Part shown: positions 34,259 through 46,085 of the stretch, one piece after another | Layout: every line of letters starts with the position of its first letter | How positions within the stretch are numbered: the first letter of the stretch is position 1 | DNA from: Microbacterium sp. | GTDB taxonomy: Bacteria; Actinomycetota; Actinomycetes; Actinomycetales; Microbacteriaceae | Direction: 5' to 3' | Assembly (NCBI GenBank): GCA_003248655.1 | Contig: QFPM01000016.1 | Location: 1-64,000 of the forward strand | DNA: 64,000 nt | Translations under genes and position numbers: made by a program | The notes under the pieces: model-generated | Told to the model about the DNA's origin: nothing | Databases searched by the model: none | Seen by the model: the letters and a program-made list of their open reading frames with translations, nothing else

Positions 34259-35664
34259 GCGGCATTCCGATCAGCGAGAACTGCATCTGCGAAGGTCACG
34301 GCCTCGTCGCTCCAGCTCTCGAACACGTCCTGGATGATCGCGTCGGTGTCCTCGATGTACCGCAGGTACACCATGGTCGTTGCGGGGTTCGAGTGGCCGA
34401 GCAGACGTTGCACCGTGAGTCGCGGATTGATGGAGATGTGCTCGGACAGCGTGGCCGGGCCAACGTTGCCCGCGCGTCGCTCCGCCTCGCGGGCCAGGGC
34501 GACATCGGTCAGTGACTTGAGGAGCACCACCGCGAACGTGTGGCGGAGATCGTGAGGCGTGATCCGCGCACGCCGACCGCCCATCTGATCCTGCGCGAGT
34601 TCCAACGTTCGACAGCTCGCTGCCTCGAACGTCGCGTGCCACGCCCGCCTGCTGATCGGCAACCCGCCCCGGCCAACGAACAAGCCGAGAGCCTCAAGCC
34701 CCTGATCCCGCTCGACGACGGCGATCCGTCGCAGGTGTGGCGGGAACTGATGCAGCCTCCACCTCGACCTCCGCCCATCGACGCGCCCTCGAACGATTCC
34801 TGCCGAGGCGTCGAGTTCGTCGACGACGAAGAGCTCCGAGCGGCGTCGCCAGAGGGATGCGGCTGACGCGCGGACGATCGCTCGGCGCTCCGTCTGGCGA
34901 TAGAGGTCCACCGCCTTGAGCGTCATGAGAGGCACGTGTACGCGCCGGCGCTTCTGGTACTTCGCGCACGCTTCGAGCAGAACCGAGATGCCTGTGCTGG
35001 ACGTCGGCACCTCTGCATTCAGCAGTGTCGAGAACTCGCCGAGCCGCATTCCGGTAGTGAGGGCCAGCTGTGCGCCTGCCCGCGAACGCAAGCTCGTGCT
35101 ACCTCGCCAGCTCGGATCGAGTTCGCCGGCGGCAGTCCGGCCGCCGAGGCCGATGTCGCGAAAGGTGAGCCACTGCGACTGCGTCAGTGGGCGGATGTCG
35201 GGCTCGCTCCGCCAGTTTGTCCGGAGAGGCGACGATCGTCCGATCGTGATCCACGGCTCGCGCCGAATCTGCCCGGTCTGCGAGAGCAGCTGATAGATCC
35301 CGCGGATGACGACCACCTCGCGTTGCCAGGTCGCCGGCGCAACGGGCCGTTCGGAGCCGCTCAAGCGCCAATCGCGGTAGGCGACGATGTCGTCACTTGA
35401 TGCGTGGATGACGTCGGTCCGCCGCCCGTCGAGGAACGAGGCGAATCGCCGCGCGTCGTAGGCGTACGCGCGAAGAGTGGCTCGGTCTGCGGACGACGCG
35501 ACGAGGCGAAAGTACGTCAGCCAGGGTTCGACCGGCCGCCACTGCTCATCGAGCAGAACCGGCATCCCCTCGGGAAGTGACCGACCGCGCGAGTACGCCT
35601 CTCTGGTGCGCTCGTCGAGGTCGGGTGTGGCGGTGAGCTGGTGGTCGACGAAACGCAGGTGCAT
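34255..35664 (-). CDS. Tyrosine recombinase / integrase, first of the trio
   Basis: 469 aa from ATG 35664. Catalytic residues are complete: Arg in LALTTGMRLGEFSTLL, HxLR in ITPHDLRHTFAVVLLK, His in VQRLLGHSNPATTMVYLRY with the nucleophile Tyr. An N-terminal SAM-like core-binding domain (ATLRAYAYDARRFASFLDGR) precedes. The frame extends to 35832, but upstream residues are antisense to the methylase fragment. This is the one clearly competent recombinase of the element. Lower-GC stretches and lack of GGATGCC heptamers set it apart from the host. Confidence 0.87.
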   Translation of the reverse strand: MHLRFVDHQLTATPDLDERTREAYSRGRSLPEGMPVLLDEQWRPVEPWLTYFRLVASSADRATLRAYAYDARRFASFLDGRRTDVIHASSDDIVAYRDWRLSGSERPVAPATWQREVVVIRGIYQLLSQTGQIRREPWITIGRSSPLRTNWRSEPDIRPLTQSQWLTFRDIGLGGRTAAGELDPSWRGSTSLRSRAGAQLALTTGMRLGEFSTLLNAEVPTSSTGISVLLEACAKYQKRRRVHVPLMTLKAVDLYRQTERRAIVRASAASLWRRRSELFVVDELDASAGIVRGRVDGRRSRWRLHQFPPHLRRIAVVERDQGLEALGLFVGRGGLPISRRAWHATFEAASCRTLELAQDQMGGRRARITPHDLRHTFAVVLLKSLTDVALAREAERRAGNVGPATLSEHISINPRLTVQRLLGHSNPATTMVYLRYIEDTDAIIQDVFESWSDEAVTFADAVLADRNAA

Positions 35665-35721
35665 CGTGCTCCGGGGGTGCGGTCGGGCGGGTGGTTGAGA
35701 CACTGCCCGAACGTACACATA

Positions 35722-36195
35722 ACTGCGTGCGGATCGGGCAACTTCCTCGTGCCGATCCTTGAGCGCAAGCTCGCCGCCGTGCAGGCGCGCTACGGTCGGA
35801 GCGACTTCGAGAAGCGGCACTACGCCCTCCACGGCCTGATGTGCGTCTACGGCATCGAGCTGCTACCCGACAACGCCGCCGAGTGCCGCGACAACCTGGC
35901 GGGTACTTTCGCCCGGGTACTCAAACTCAAGACGGGCGACGACCTCCTCGCGGCAGCCCGCGCCGTGCTCGCGGTGAACATCGTGCAGGGCGACGCGCTC
36001 GCGATGACGGATGCCGTGGGCGCCCACATCGTCTTCGCCGAGTGGGGCTACCTCGGGCGCGGCAAGTTCCAGCGCAACGACTTCCGCTTCGACGCGCTCG
36101 CGCAGCGGTCGTCGGGCGACCACGAGGTGTTCGTGCCGGTTCGCAGCTATCCGCCGATGACCGTCGCCCAGATCGCACAGGGGAGTGCCGCATGA
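35722..36195 (+). pseudogene. 5'-truncated DNA adenine methyltransferase fragment
   Basis: About 157 codons. Homology starts abruptly at ACGSGNFLVPILERKL, the SAM-binding motif I, with the DP normally before it replaced by unrelated codons at the recombinase-element junction (about 35718). It then continues HYALHGLMCVYGIELLPDNAAECRDNL and NIVQGDAL (motif III-like). Its TGA overlaps the next methylase start (ATGA at 36192). No NPPY is present in this piece, which passes directly into the next protein, so the two chains may act as a split enzyme. Without its start it is probably silent. Confidence 0.78.
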
Positions 36196-37791
36196 CGATA
36201 CCCGTCCTCGACGCGCAGGCGAGCTTCACGCTCCGCGCCCATAACCCCGACGTTCTCACCTGCATCGCGAACCTGTCCAACGACGAGGTCTTCACCCCGC
36301 CCGAGCTCGCGAACCAGATGCTCGACGTCATCGCGGATGCCTGGGCCGACAGCCACGGCGGAGCGTCGATCTGGGCCGACCCCGACGTCACCTTCCTCGA
36401 CCCGTTCACCAAGTCGGGCGTCTTCCTGCGCGAGATCACGCGGCGCCTCACCGACGGCCTCGCCGATGTCATCCCCGAACTGCAGGAACGCGTCGACCAC
36501 ATCCTCACGAAGCAGGTCTTCGGCATCGGCATCACACAGCTGACCGCGCTGCTCGCGCGCCGCAGCGTCTACTGCTCGAAGGATGCCACGGGCGAGCATT
36601 CGATCGCGAAGAGCTTCGACCGCGACTGGGGCAACATCTGGTTCGAGCGCACCGAACACACGTGGGCCGGCGACCGCTGCGCGTACTGCGGGGCCACCAA
36701 GAGCGGGTACGGCCGCGGCGACGAGCTCGAGACCCACGCCTACGCCTTCATTCACACGACAGATCCGCGGGCGCTGCTGGCCCGCATGTTTGGAGCCGAC
36801 GTGCAGTTCGACGTCATCATCGGTAACCCGCCGTATCAGCTGGACGACGGCGGCGCGGGGAAGAGTGCGATTCCGATCTACCACCTGTTTGTCCGTGCGG
36901 CGAAGGCTTTGGCCCCGCACCACGTGGCGATGATCACTCCGTCGCGCTGGATGGCTGGAGGCAAGGGACTGGAAGAGTTCCGGGCAGAGATGCTGTCCGA
37001 TGATCGCATTCGCGCGATCATCGACTTCGTTGATTCGGATGAGGCGTTCCCTGGCGTCGATGTCGCTGGCGGTGTCTCTTACTTCTTGTGGGACCGTGAC
37101 AGCCGCGGGCTCTGTTCGATCACCACTATCATCCGAGGTCAGTCGTCCCCCGCCGTCGAGCGCCGACTTGACGAGTTTGACGTATTCGTCCGGCATTCGC
37201 CTGCGACAGCGATACTCCACAAGGTGTGGCCAGACGGTGTCGATGTCTCTAGGTCGCTCGGCGTGAAGGTGTCCGGCCGCAAGGCTTTTGGCTTCGCGAC
37301 CACCGACCGGGGTGCAGCATCTCCGGACCGGATCGCGGACCCTGTTGTCCTCATCAGCAGCGGCGGGAGGGGATACGTTGCGCGAGCCGCGGTGACCATG
37401 AACGCAGAGTGGGTCGATAAGTGGAAGGCCACGGTAAGCCGCGCGGCGCCGGCCGGCGGACGCCCTGATCGTGACGGCAAGTACTACGGGCTGAGTAGCA
37501 TCCGCATCGTCGAACCCGGAGCCATCACGACCGAGGCCTACCCGGTGGTCGGGGCTTTCGATAGCGAGGACGAGGCCGCGAGAATGTGTTCGTACCTGAG
37601 GACGCGGTTCGTGAGGTTCTTACTCACACTGCGCGCCGCCAATCAGAGCGTCACCCGGTCGACGTTCAACTTCGTACCTGACAATCCGATGGATCGTACG
37701 TGGACGGACGAGCAGCTCTTCGAGAAGTACGAGATCTCAGTCGCTGAGCAGGCTTACATCGAGTCGCTCGTTCGGCCGATGGAGCCCAACG

Positions 37792-37799
<8 letters not shown>
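36192..37799 (+). CDS. Eco57I-like restriction-modification methylase (N6-adenine)
   Basis: 535 aa. N-terminal DEVFTPPELANQMLDVI and FLDPFTKSGVFLREITRRL form the SAM-binding motif region; N212-P-P-Y in DVIIGNPPYQLDDGG is the catalytic motif of N6-adenine methylases. MITPSRWMAGGKGLEEFR and a C-terminal target-recognition-like part follow. The ATG overlaps the upstream fragment stop; the restriction gene starts 8 bases before this stop. It should protect DNA from, or form a complex with, the helicase-nuclease that follows. A CAYCG pair near 170 may bind zinc. Confidence 0.85.
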
Positions 37800-40347
<2,548 letters not shown>

Positions 40348-40350
<3 letters not shown>

Positions 40351-40404
40351 GTGGGCGCAAACCCTAGGAATCCTCGACGGGATGCCATGGTTTGCGCCCA
40401 CTCA
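40348..40404. repeat. Dispersed hairpin, copy 1 (TGAGTGGGCGCAAACC arms)
   Basis: A 16-bp perfect stem overlaps the restriction-gene stop codon (arms 40348-40363 and 40389-40404, 25-base loop). It lies between convergent genes and may act as a two-way terminator. The GAGTGGGCGC outer arm recurs at 46026 and, as CAGTGGGCGC, at 47208. Confidence 0.85.
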
Positions 40405-40437
40405 ACGGGGCGAAGACGGGCAAGGCCCCAGCCCAGC

Positions 40438-41880
40438 TCACGAGTCGAAGCCCAAGCCCAGGGCATCCAGGGTCTTCAGCAGGAGGTTGCGCCTCCCGAG
40501 ATTGTGGTCGGCGCGGTCGAGCGACCAGCGGGTCAGGTTGATGCCGACCGCGGCCGCGGGCTCGGGCGGGAAGGGCAGCGGTCGCTTTCGCACCATCTCG
40601 AGGCGCGTGCGCTCCGTGTCGGCGCCCGACAAGAGGTCCAGCATCACGTTCCCCGCGAACCGCGTCGACCCGACCCCCAACCCCGTGAATCCCGCCGCAT
40701 ACGCGACGCGCCCGCCGCGCGCGGTGCCGAAGAACGACGTGAACTGCGTCGAGGTGTCGATCGCCCCCGCCCACTGGTGCGAGAAGCGCAGGCCCTCCAG
40801 CTGCGGAAACGTCGTGAAGAAGTGACTCGCGAGCCGCCGCCACACGTCGGGGCGGTGCTCGTAGCGCGGGTCGACGCGGCGGCCGTAGTGGTACAGCGCG
40901 TCGTATCCGCCGAAGAGGATCCGCCCGTCCTGCGTCGGCCGGTAGTAGTGGAACTGGTTCGCCAGATCGCCGATGCCCTGCCGGTCGCGCCAGCCGACGG
41001 CATCCCACTGCTGCGCGCTCAGCGGCTCGGTCATCAGCACATAGTCGTAGACCGGCACCGTCATGAGCCGGTTGCGCTTCAGCAGCGACGGGAACACGTT
41101 CGTCGCGAGCACCGCCTGCTCGGCGTCGACCCGCCCCGCATCGGTCACGACCGATACCCCCGCCCCGGTCGTCGGCGACGACAGCGCAGTCACGTGCGAC
41201 CGCTCGAAGATCTCGACCCCTCGTTCTTCGGCGACGCGGGCGAGCTCCGCCGCGAGCCGAGCCGGATGCACGAGCGCGCAGTTATGCTTCTCCCACATCG
41301 CACCGAGATAGGTCGGCGAGTTCACCGACGCGCGTAGCGTCAGCTCGTCGAGGTAGACGACGCCGGGGTCGTTCGCCGCCTCGTCGCGCCAGTCGGCGAG
41401 CCACGCGAGCTGATGCTCCTCGACCGCCGGCGCGAGCTGACCGGTGCGCTCGAACTGCACATCGAGCCCCAACTCGGCGACGGACGACTCGATCTCGTCG
41501 AGGTTCTGGAGGCCGAGGCGCTCGAGATCCTCGATCTCCTTCGGCCAGCGGCTCAGCCCGTTCTCGTACCCGTGGGTGAGGCTCGCCTCGCAGAATCCGC
41601 CGTTGCGTCCCGACGCCGCCCACCCGACGCGCTGCGCCTCGACCACGACGACGCGTCGCTCCGGATCGCGCAGCTTCGCGAGCAGCGCCGTCCACAGGCC
41701 CGTGTATCCCGCCCCCACGATGACGAGGTCGGCGCGGGCCGTGCCGCGCAGCGGGGGGCGATCGGGGCGCAACGCCGCGGGCAGGTCATCGATCCAGAAC
41801 ACTCGCTCGCGCGTCCCGCCGAGCGCGTGATCGAGAACGGATGCCGCGGGCGCGCGACGCTCGAAAACTGTTGTCCCCAC
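40438..41880 (-). CDS. FAD-dependent amine/amino-acid oxidoreductase (DadA-like)
   Basis: 480 aa from a GTG at 41880 with GAGGGGG upstream. The FAD motif ADLVIVGAGYTGLWTALLAK (about 42-61) and GWAASGRNGGFCEASL are typical of glycine-oxidase/gamma-glutamylputrescine-oxidase-like flavoenzymes. The C-terminal RVAYAAGFTGLGVGSTRFAGNVMLDLL contacts FAD. The HYYRPTQDGRILFGGYDALY segment is in the substrate domain. It probably deaminates a small amine or N-methyl amino acid. It follows the amylosucrase gene by 44 bases in the same direction, but no metabolic link is evident. Confidence 0.87.
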   Translation of the reverse strand: MGTTVFERRAPAASVLDHALGGTRERVFWIDDLPAALRPDRPPLRGTARADLVIVGAGYTGLWTALLAKLRDPERRVVVVEAQRVGWAASGRNGGFCEASLTHGYENGLSRWPKEIEDLERLGLQNLDEIESSVAELGLDVQFERTGQLAPAVEEHQLAWLADWRDEAANDPGVVYLDELTLRASVNSPTYLGAMWEKHNCALVHPARLAAELARVAEERGVEIFERSHVTALSSPTTGAGVSVVTDAGRVDAEQAVLATNVFPSLLKRNRLMTVPVYDYVLMTEPLSAQQWDAVGWRDRQGIGDLANQFHYYRPTQDGRILFGGYDALYHYGRRVDPRYEHRPDVWRRLASHFFTTFPQLEGLRFSHQWAGAIDTSTQFTSFFGTARGGRVAYAAGFTGLGVGSTRFAGNVMLDLLSGADTERTRLEMVRKRPLPFPPEPAAAVGINLTRWSLDRADHNLGRRNLLLKTLDALGLGFDS

Positions 41881-41924
41881 GGTGACCCCCCTCTTGTTCC
41901 ACCTGTTCTGTTCGGTCGAGCGAC

Positions 41925-43814
41925 TCAGAGCGGCGTCACCCGCAGCCACACGAACCCGTGCGGCGGCAGGGCGATGCCCTCGTCCAGATCGACCTCGGCG
42001 TCGTGGACGAGATCGTACGCGGCGCGCTCGAATCCCGACAGGGTGAGTGGGTCGATCGCGACCTCGGCGTCGCCGACGTTCGCGAGCACCAGGATGCGGG
42101 TGCCCTCGCCCGGGCGCTGGTAGCCGACGACCGACGGATGCGGCGTGCGGAACCCGATCAGCTCGCCACCGCCCAGCTCGGGCGTCGCCTTGCGCACGGA
42201 GATGAGCTTCGTCAGCCGCCGGAACACGCGCCCCGCGGGAGTCGCCGGGTCTTCGCGCCGCGCGTACTGATCGCGCGGCCGGTTGCCGCGGTGCACCCAG
42301 CGTGAATCGCCGCGGCGGACCGGGTCGTCGGCGTACGAGTAGTCGTTCAGCTGTGCGACCTCGTCGCCGAGGTACAGCAGCGGCAGGCCGCCGGTCGACA
42401 GGGCGAGGGCGTGCGCGAGCACGACACGGTCTTCGCCGCCGGCATCCTGCGCTTCGATCCCGGCGAGCGACGCCGTCGTGCCGGTCACGCGGGCGTCGCC
42501 CGTGTCGGAGTTCTCCTGGAACGCGACGCCGCGCGCGAACGTCCCCTCGAAGCGCCCCGTGTAGAAGCGGTTGAGGAACTGCCGGTGCGAGTACCCGTCG
42601 ATGCCGAGCGCCGCGGCATCCTCGTCGGCGAAGGTCCACCCGATGTCGTCGTGCGAGCGCACGTAGTTGACCCACGCCGTGCCCGGTGGCAGGGGGTGGC
42701 GGCGCTCGAGCGCGTCTTGCAGCAGGCGCCCGTCGCGCGTCGCGAGCGCCTCCCACGTCAGCGCCATCTGCAGCGGGTTGTAAGAAATCTGACATTCCTC
42801 GGGCGATATATACGTCACCACCTCGTCGGGGTGGACGATCGCCTCGGACTTGAAGATCATGCCCGGCGCGGCCATCGCGAGCACCGCGTTGAACGCCTGC
42901 AGCAGCAGATGCGCTTCGGGCAGCGACTCGCACGACGTGCCCAGGCGCTTCCAGATGAAGGCCACGGCATCCATGCGAAGCACCTCGACGCCCTGGTTCG
43001 CGAGGAAGAGCATCTCGCCCGCCATCGCCCGGAAAACCGCGGGATTCGCGTAGTTGAGGTCCCACTGGTAGTGGTAGAACGTCGACCAGATCCAGCGCCC
43101 GTCCGGCAGTTGCACGAACGATCCGCGGTGGTCGTCGGGGAAGATCTCGCGCGTCGTCCGCTCGTACGCATCGGGCATATCACGATCGGGGAATATGAGG
43201 TAGAAGTCCTCGAACCCGGGATCGCCCGCGACCGCTTTCTGCGCCCATTCGTGCTCGTTGCTCGTGTGGTTGAAGATGAAGTCGAGCACGAGCGAAATGC
43301 CCGAGGCGCGCAGGTCAGCCGCAAGCTCGGAGAGCTGTGCCATCGTGCCGAGGCTCGGGTTCACGCGCCGATAGCTCGACACCGCGTATCCGCCGTCGTT
43401 GTCGCCCTCGGGCGCGTCGAAGAGCGGCATGAGGTGCAGGTAAGTGAGCCCGAGATCGCGAAAATACGGGATCTGGTCGCGGATGCCGGCGAGGTTGCCC
43501 GCGTAACGATCGACGTAGCAGACGCCACCCAGCATCCGCTCGGACTGGAACCACTGCGGATCGGCGGCGCGCTGCGCGTCGCGCACCTTCAGGTCGAGCG
43601 GGCGGGCGTTCCACGAAGCGGATGCCGTCGCGACCGTCTGCGCGAGCTGCTCCTGCCCGTCGGGGCGGTCGCCGTAGAGCCGGGCGAACAGGTCGTGCAG
43701 TCGCGGGAACTGCGCGTCAAATCGCGCGAGGAACGGGTCGTCGACGCGCCCCGCCGCCGCGGCGGCATCCAGGGCGGCAGCGCGGTCTTCGTCGAGCGTG
43801 CTCAGAGCGGTCAT
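41925..43814 (-). CDS. Amylosucrase (GH13)
   Basis: 629 aa, the usual length. After the N-terminal helical domain (FPRLHDLFARLYGDRPDG), the barrel shows VRDAQRAADPQWFQSERMLGGVCYVDRYAGNL, LVLDFIFNHTSNEHEWAQ, nucleophile Asp in VEVLRMDAVAFIWKRLG, acid Glu in MIFKSEAIVHPDEV, and the transition-state Asp in NYVRSHDDIGWTF. The enzyme transfers glucose from sucrose to make alpha-1,4-glucan, or hydrolyses sucrose. The ATG at 43814 has GGAAGGAGC upstream. Likely cytoplasmic, as no signal peptide is seen. Confidence 0.92.
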   Translation of the reverse strand: MTALSTLDEDRAAALDAAAAAGRVDDPFLARFDAQFPRLHDLFARLYGDRPDGQEQLAQTVATASASWNARPLDLKVRDAQRAADPQWFQSERMLGGVCYVDRYAGNLAGIRDQIPYFRDLGLTYLHLMPLFDAPEGDNDGGYAVSSYRRVNPSLGTMAQLSELAADLRASGISLVLDFIFNHTSNEHEWAQKAVAGDPGFEDFYLIFPDRDMPDAYERTTREIFPDDHRGSFVQLPDGRWIWSTFYHYQWDLNYANPAVFRAMAGEMLFLANQGVEVLRMDAVAFIWKRLGTSCESLPEAHLLLQAFNAVLAMAAPGMIFKSEAIVHPDEVVTYISPEECQISYNPLQMALTWEALATRDGRLLQDALERRHPLPPGTAWVNYVRSHDDIGWTFADEDAAALGIDGYSHRQFLNRFYTGRFEGTFARGVAFQENSDTGDARVTGTTASLAGIEAQDAGGEDRVVLAHALALSTGGLPLLYLGDEVAQLNDYSYADDPVRRGDSRWVHRGNRPRDQYARREDPATPAGRVFRRLTKLISVRKATPELGGGELIGFRTPHPSVVGYQRPGEGTRILVLANVGDAEVAIDPLTLSGFERAAYDLVHDAEVDLDEGIALPPHGFVWLRVTPL

Positions 43815-43891
43815 CGTGCTCCTTCCGCGCCCAGCCTACGGGCGGGCTACGCTGGCCACACCCTCCCTGACAGCGCGTCGAAAGGCCGGCG

Positions 43892-44257
43892 ATGAACCTC
43901 GTCCAGATCGCTCAGCACGCCGATGACCTCGATCGTGCCGCGGACTTCTACACCGTCCTGCTCGAGAGGCCGCCGCTCGCGCGCTTCGACCCGCCGGGGC
44001 TATTGTTCTTCGACCTCGACGGGGCGCGCCTGCTGCTCGACCGGGCGGCGCCCAGCGCCCTCATCTATCTGCAGGTCGACAACGTGCATGAGACCCTCGA
44101 GCGGCTCGCGGGGCTCACGGACGTCGTCACGCCGCCGCACGTCATCTTCACGCACGAGGACGACCTGCTCGGGCCGGCGGGCCACGAGGAGTGGCAGGCG
44201 TTCATCCGCGACAGCGAGGGCAACACCGCCGCACTCGTGTCGTTCCAGAAGGCGTGA
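43892..44257 (+). CDS. VOC-family (glyoxalase/dioxygenase-fold) protein
   Basis: 121 aa, one double beta-alpha-beta-beta-beta unit: VQIAQHADDLDRAADFYTVLL at the start and EEWQAFIRDSEGNTAALVSF at the end, the usual VOC N- and C-terminal motifs. Potential metal ligands are His8 and a C-terminal Glu/Asp, so activity cannot be told. AAAGG lies before the ATG. Divergent from amylosucrase. Confidence 0.85.
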   Translation: MNLVQIAQHADDLDRAADFYTVLLERPPLARFDPPGLLFFDLDGARLLLDRAAPSALIYLQVDNVHETLERLAGLTDVVTPPHVIFTHEDDLLGPAGHEEWQAFIRDSEGNTAALVSFQKA

Positions 44258-44304
44258 CGCACTCGTCTCTGTCGGCGGTGCGAGGGTCGACGTAGGGTCG
44301 GAGC

Positions 44305-45996
44305 ATGAGCGCTTACGTCTCCGCGTTCGAGCTGTTCTCCATCGGCGTGGGACCCTCGAGCTCCCACACGGTCGGTCCGCTGCGCGCGGCCCGCGACTTC
44401 GCGCGCCGCGTCGCGGGCGCGGAGGGCGGCCCCGGCATCCCGCTGCCGGCTCGCGTCACGTGCACTCTGTACGGATCGCTCGGCGCCACCGGACTCGGGC
44501 ATGGAACTCCGGATGCCGTCGTCGCGGGCCTGCAGGGCCACGAGCCCGAGACGGTCGACCCCGCTATCGTCCGCGGCGCGTGGACCGACTGGGTCGACGG
44601 GTCGCCCTTGCGCCTCGACGGAGCGCTGGCCGTGCCGTTTTCGCGCGCCGACGTCGAGTTCGTGCCGCGGACGCGGCTGCCCGGGCATCCGAACGCGATG
44701 ACGCTGCGCGCGTTCGATGCCTCCGGCGCCGAGATCGCCTCGGAGACCTACTACTCGATCGGGGGCGGGTTCATTCGTCGCGACGGCGGGGGCCCGGCGG
44801 TCAGCGCCGCGCCGTTCCCGCACGATTTCGGGTCGGCCGCGGACCTTCTCGCCCTGTGCGACGAGCGCGGGCTCACGATCGCCGAGGTTGCGCGGCAGAA
44901 CGAGCAGGCGCTGCGCTCCGAAGTGGAGGTCGCGGCGGGCCTCGACGCCGTGTGGGATGCCATGTCGGCCTGCGTCGACGCGGGGCTTCACGCGGATGGC
45001 GTGCTCCCCGGCATCCTCAAGGTGAAGCGGCGCGCGGGGCTCATCCGCGGGCAGCTCGAGGCCGCCGAGGCCGGTGGCGGGCGCGAGCTCCCGGGGGAGT
45101 GGCTCGGCGCATTCGCCCTCGCGGTCAACGAAGAGAACGCCGCGGGCGGGCGCGTCGTCACGGCGCCGACCAACGGCGCGGCGGGGATCGTCCCGGCCGT
45201 TGGCATGTACTGGTGGCGCTTTCTCGCCGATTCGGGCCTCGGGTCATCGACCGCCGTCACCCCCTACGGCGAGCTCGTCGGATCGGCGCTGCTCGGCCTG
45301 CACGCGGGTGACGGCGCCGGGAGGCGGGAGTCGGATGCCGACGCCCGGGTTGCCGCAGCTGCCGACCCCGACGCCGCCGCGCACGCCGATCCGGGCGCGC
45401 ACGCCGATCCGGGCGCCGATGCCAACCGGAGCGCTGATGCCGACCGAGGCGCTGATGCCGACCGGAGCGCCGATGCCGACCGGAGCGCCGATGCCGTCGT
45501 CGCCGTCGTCGCCGCCGACCCCGCCGACCCCGCCGTCGTCGCCGAGGCGAACCGGCGCCGCGGCATCCGCCGGTATCTCCTCACCGCGACGGCGCTCGGG
45601 TCGCTCTTCAAGGCGAACGCCTCGATCTCGGGCGCCGAGGGCGGATGCCAGGCCGAGGTCGGCTCCGCGTGCGCGATGGCGGCCGCAGGCCTCACCGCCG
45701 TCATGGGCGGCACGAACCGGCAGATCGAGAACGCCGCCGAGATCGCGATGGAGCACCACCTCGGACTCACGTGCGACCCCGTCGGTGGGCTCGTGCAGAT
45801 CCCGTGCATCGAGCGGAACGCGATCGCGGCATCCACCGCGGTCACCGCCGCGCGCCTCGCGCTGCGCGGCGACGGCGAGCACTTCGTGTCGCTGGATGCC
45901 GTCGTCGAGACCATGCGCCAGACGGGCATCGACATGTCGCACAAGTACAAGGAGACGAGCGAGGGCGGCCTCGCGGTGAATGTGGTGGAGTGCTGA
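44305..45996 (+). CDS. sdaA: L-serine ammonia-lyase (iron-sulfur type) with in-frame repeat insertion
   Basis: 563 aa against about 460 in the family. The N-terminal beta domain (FELFSIGVGPSSSHTVGP) and alpha domain are complete. Cysteines for the [4Fe-4S] cluster lie in GAEGGCQAEVGSAC (C448, C456), LGLTCDP (C490) and QIPCIERN (C501). Between about residues 335 and 420 is an Ala/Asp-rich low-complexity insert, including six hexapeptide units encoded by 18-bp repeats, followed by AVVAEANRRRGIRRYLLTATALGSLF where family homology resumes. The enzyme makes pyruvate and ammonia from serine. Whether the loop is tolerated is not known, but the frame is intact. Confidence 0.9.
   Translation: MSAYVSAFELFSIGVGPSSSHTVGPLRAARDFARRVAGAEGGPGIPLPARVTCTLYGSLGATGLGHGTPDAVVAGLQGHEPETVDPAIVRGAWTDWVDGSPLRLDGALAVPFSRADVEFVPRTRLPGHPNAMTLRAFDASGAEIASETYYSIGGGFIRRDGGGPAVSAAPFPHDFGSAADLLALCDERGLTIAEVARQNEQALRSEVEVAAGLDAVWDAMSACVDAGLHADGVLPGILKVKRRAGLIRGQLEAAEAGGGRELPGEWLGAFALAVNEENAAGGRVVTAPTNGAAGIVPAVGMYWWRFLADSGLGSSTAVTPYGELVGSALLGLHAGDGAGRRESDADARVAAAADPDAAAHADPGAHADPGADANRSADADRGADADRSADADRSADAVVAVVAADPADPAVVAEANRRRGIRRYLLTATALGSLFKANASISGAEGGCQAEVGSACAMAAAGLTAVMGGTNRQIENAAEIAMEHHLGLTCDPVGGLVQIPCIERNAIAASTAVTAARLALRGDGEHFVSLDAVVETMRQTGIDMSHKYKETSEGGLAVNVVEC
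45382..45489 (+). repeat. Six-unit 18-bp minisatellite inside sdaA
   Basis: Six 18-base units encode HADPGA, HADPGA, DANRSA, DADRGA, DADRSA, DADRSA. Copies become more alike toward the 3' end, suggesting recent slippage expansion there. Confidence 0.88.
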
Positions 45997-46025
45997 CCCC
46001 TGGCATCCACCCCTCGCGCGTCCTT

Positions 46026-46082
46026 GAGTGGGCGCAATCGCCGGAAACCGGGCGGGCGTTTCCCGCGTATGCGCCCACTGAA
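46026..46082. repeat. Dispersed hairpin, copy 2
   Basis: Outer arms AGTGGGCGCA / TGCGCCCACT (46027-46036, 46070-46079) and an inner GGAAAC/GTTTCC pair. It lies between the convergent sdaA and DUF559 genes and matches copy 3 at 47206 in layout and in the GTGGGCGC-ATCGCCGGAAACC stretch. Confidence 0.85.
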
Positions 46083-46085
46083 GCG

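Larger units (their letters stand above)
31540..35718. mobile_element. Tyrosine-recombinase-trio element (RIT- or GInt-like), left end eroded
   Basis: Three recombinase genes in one leftward operon with 4-base stop/start overlaps (34255-34258 and 32444-32447). On the left it runs into a truncated amidohydrolase, on the right into a methylase cut inside its SAM motif. Both boundaries are inferred from where homology to the flanking genes stops. No terminal repeat or target duplication was seen. Trios of this kind define RIT and GInt elements; the large first two proteins fit GInt integrases somewhat better. Confidence 0.7.
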
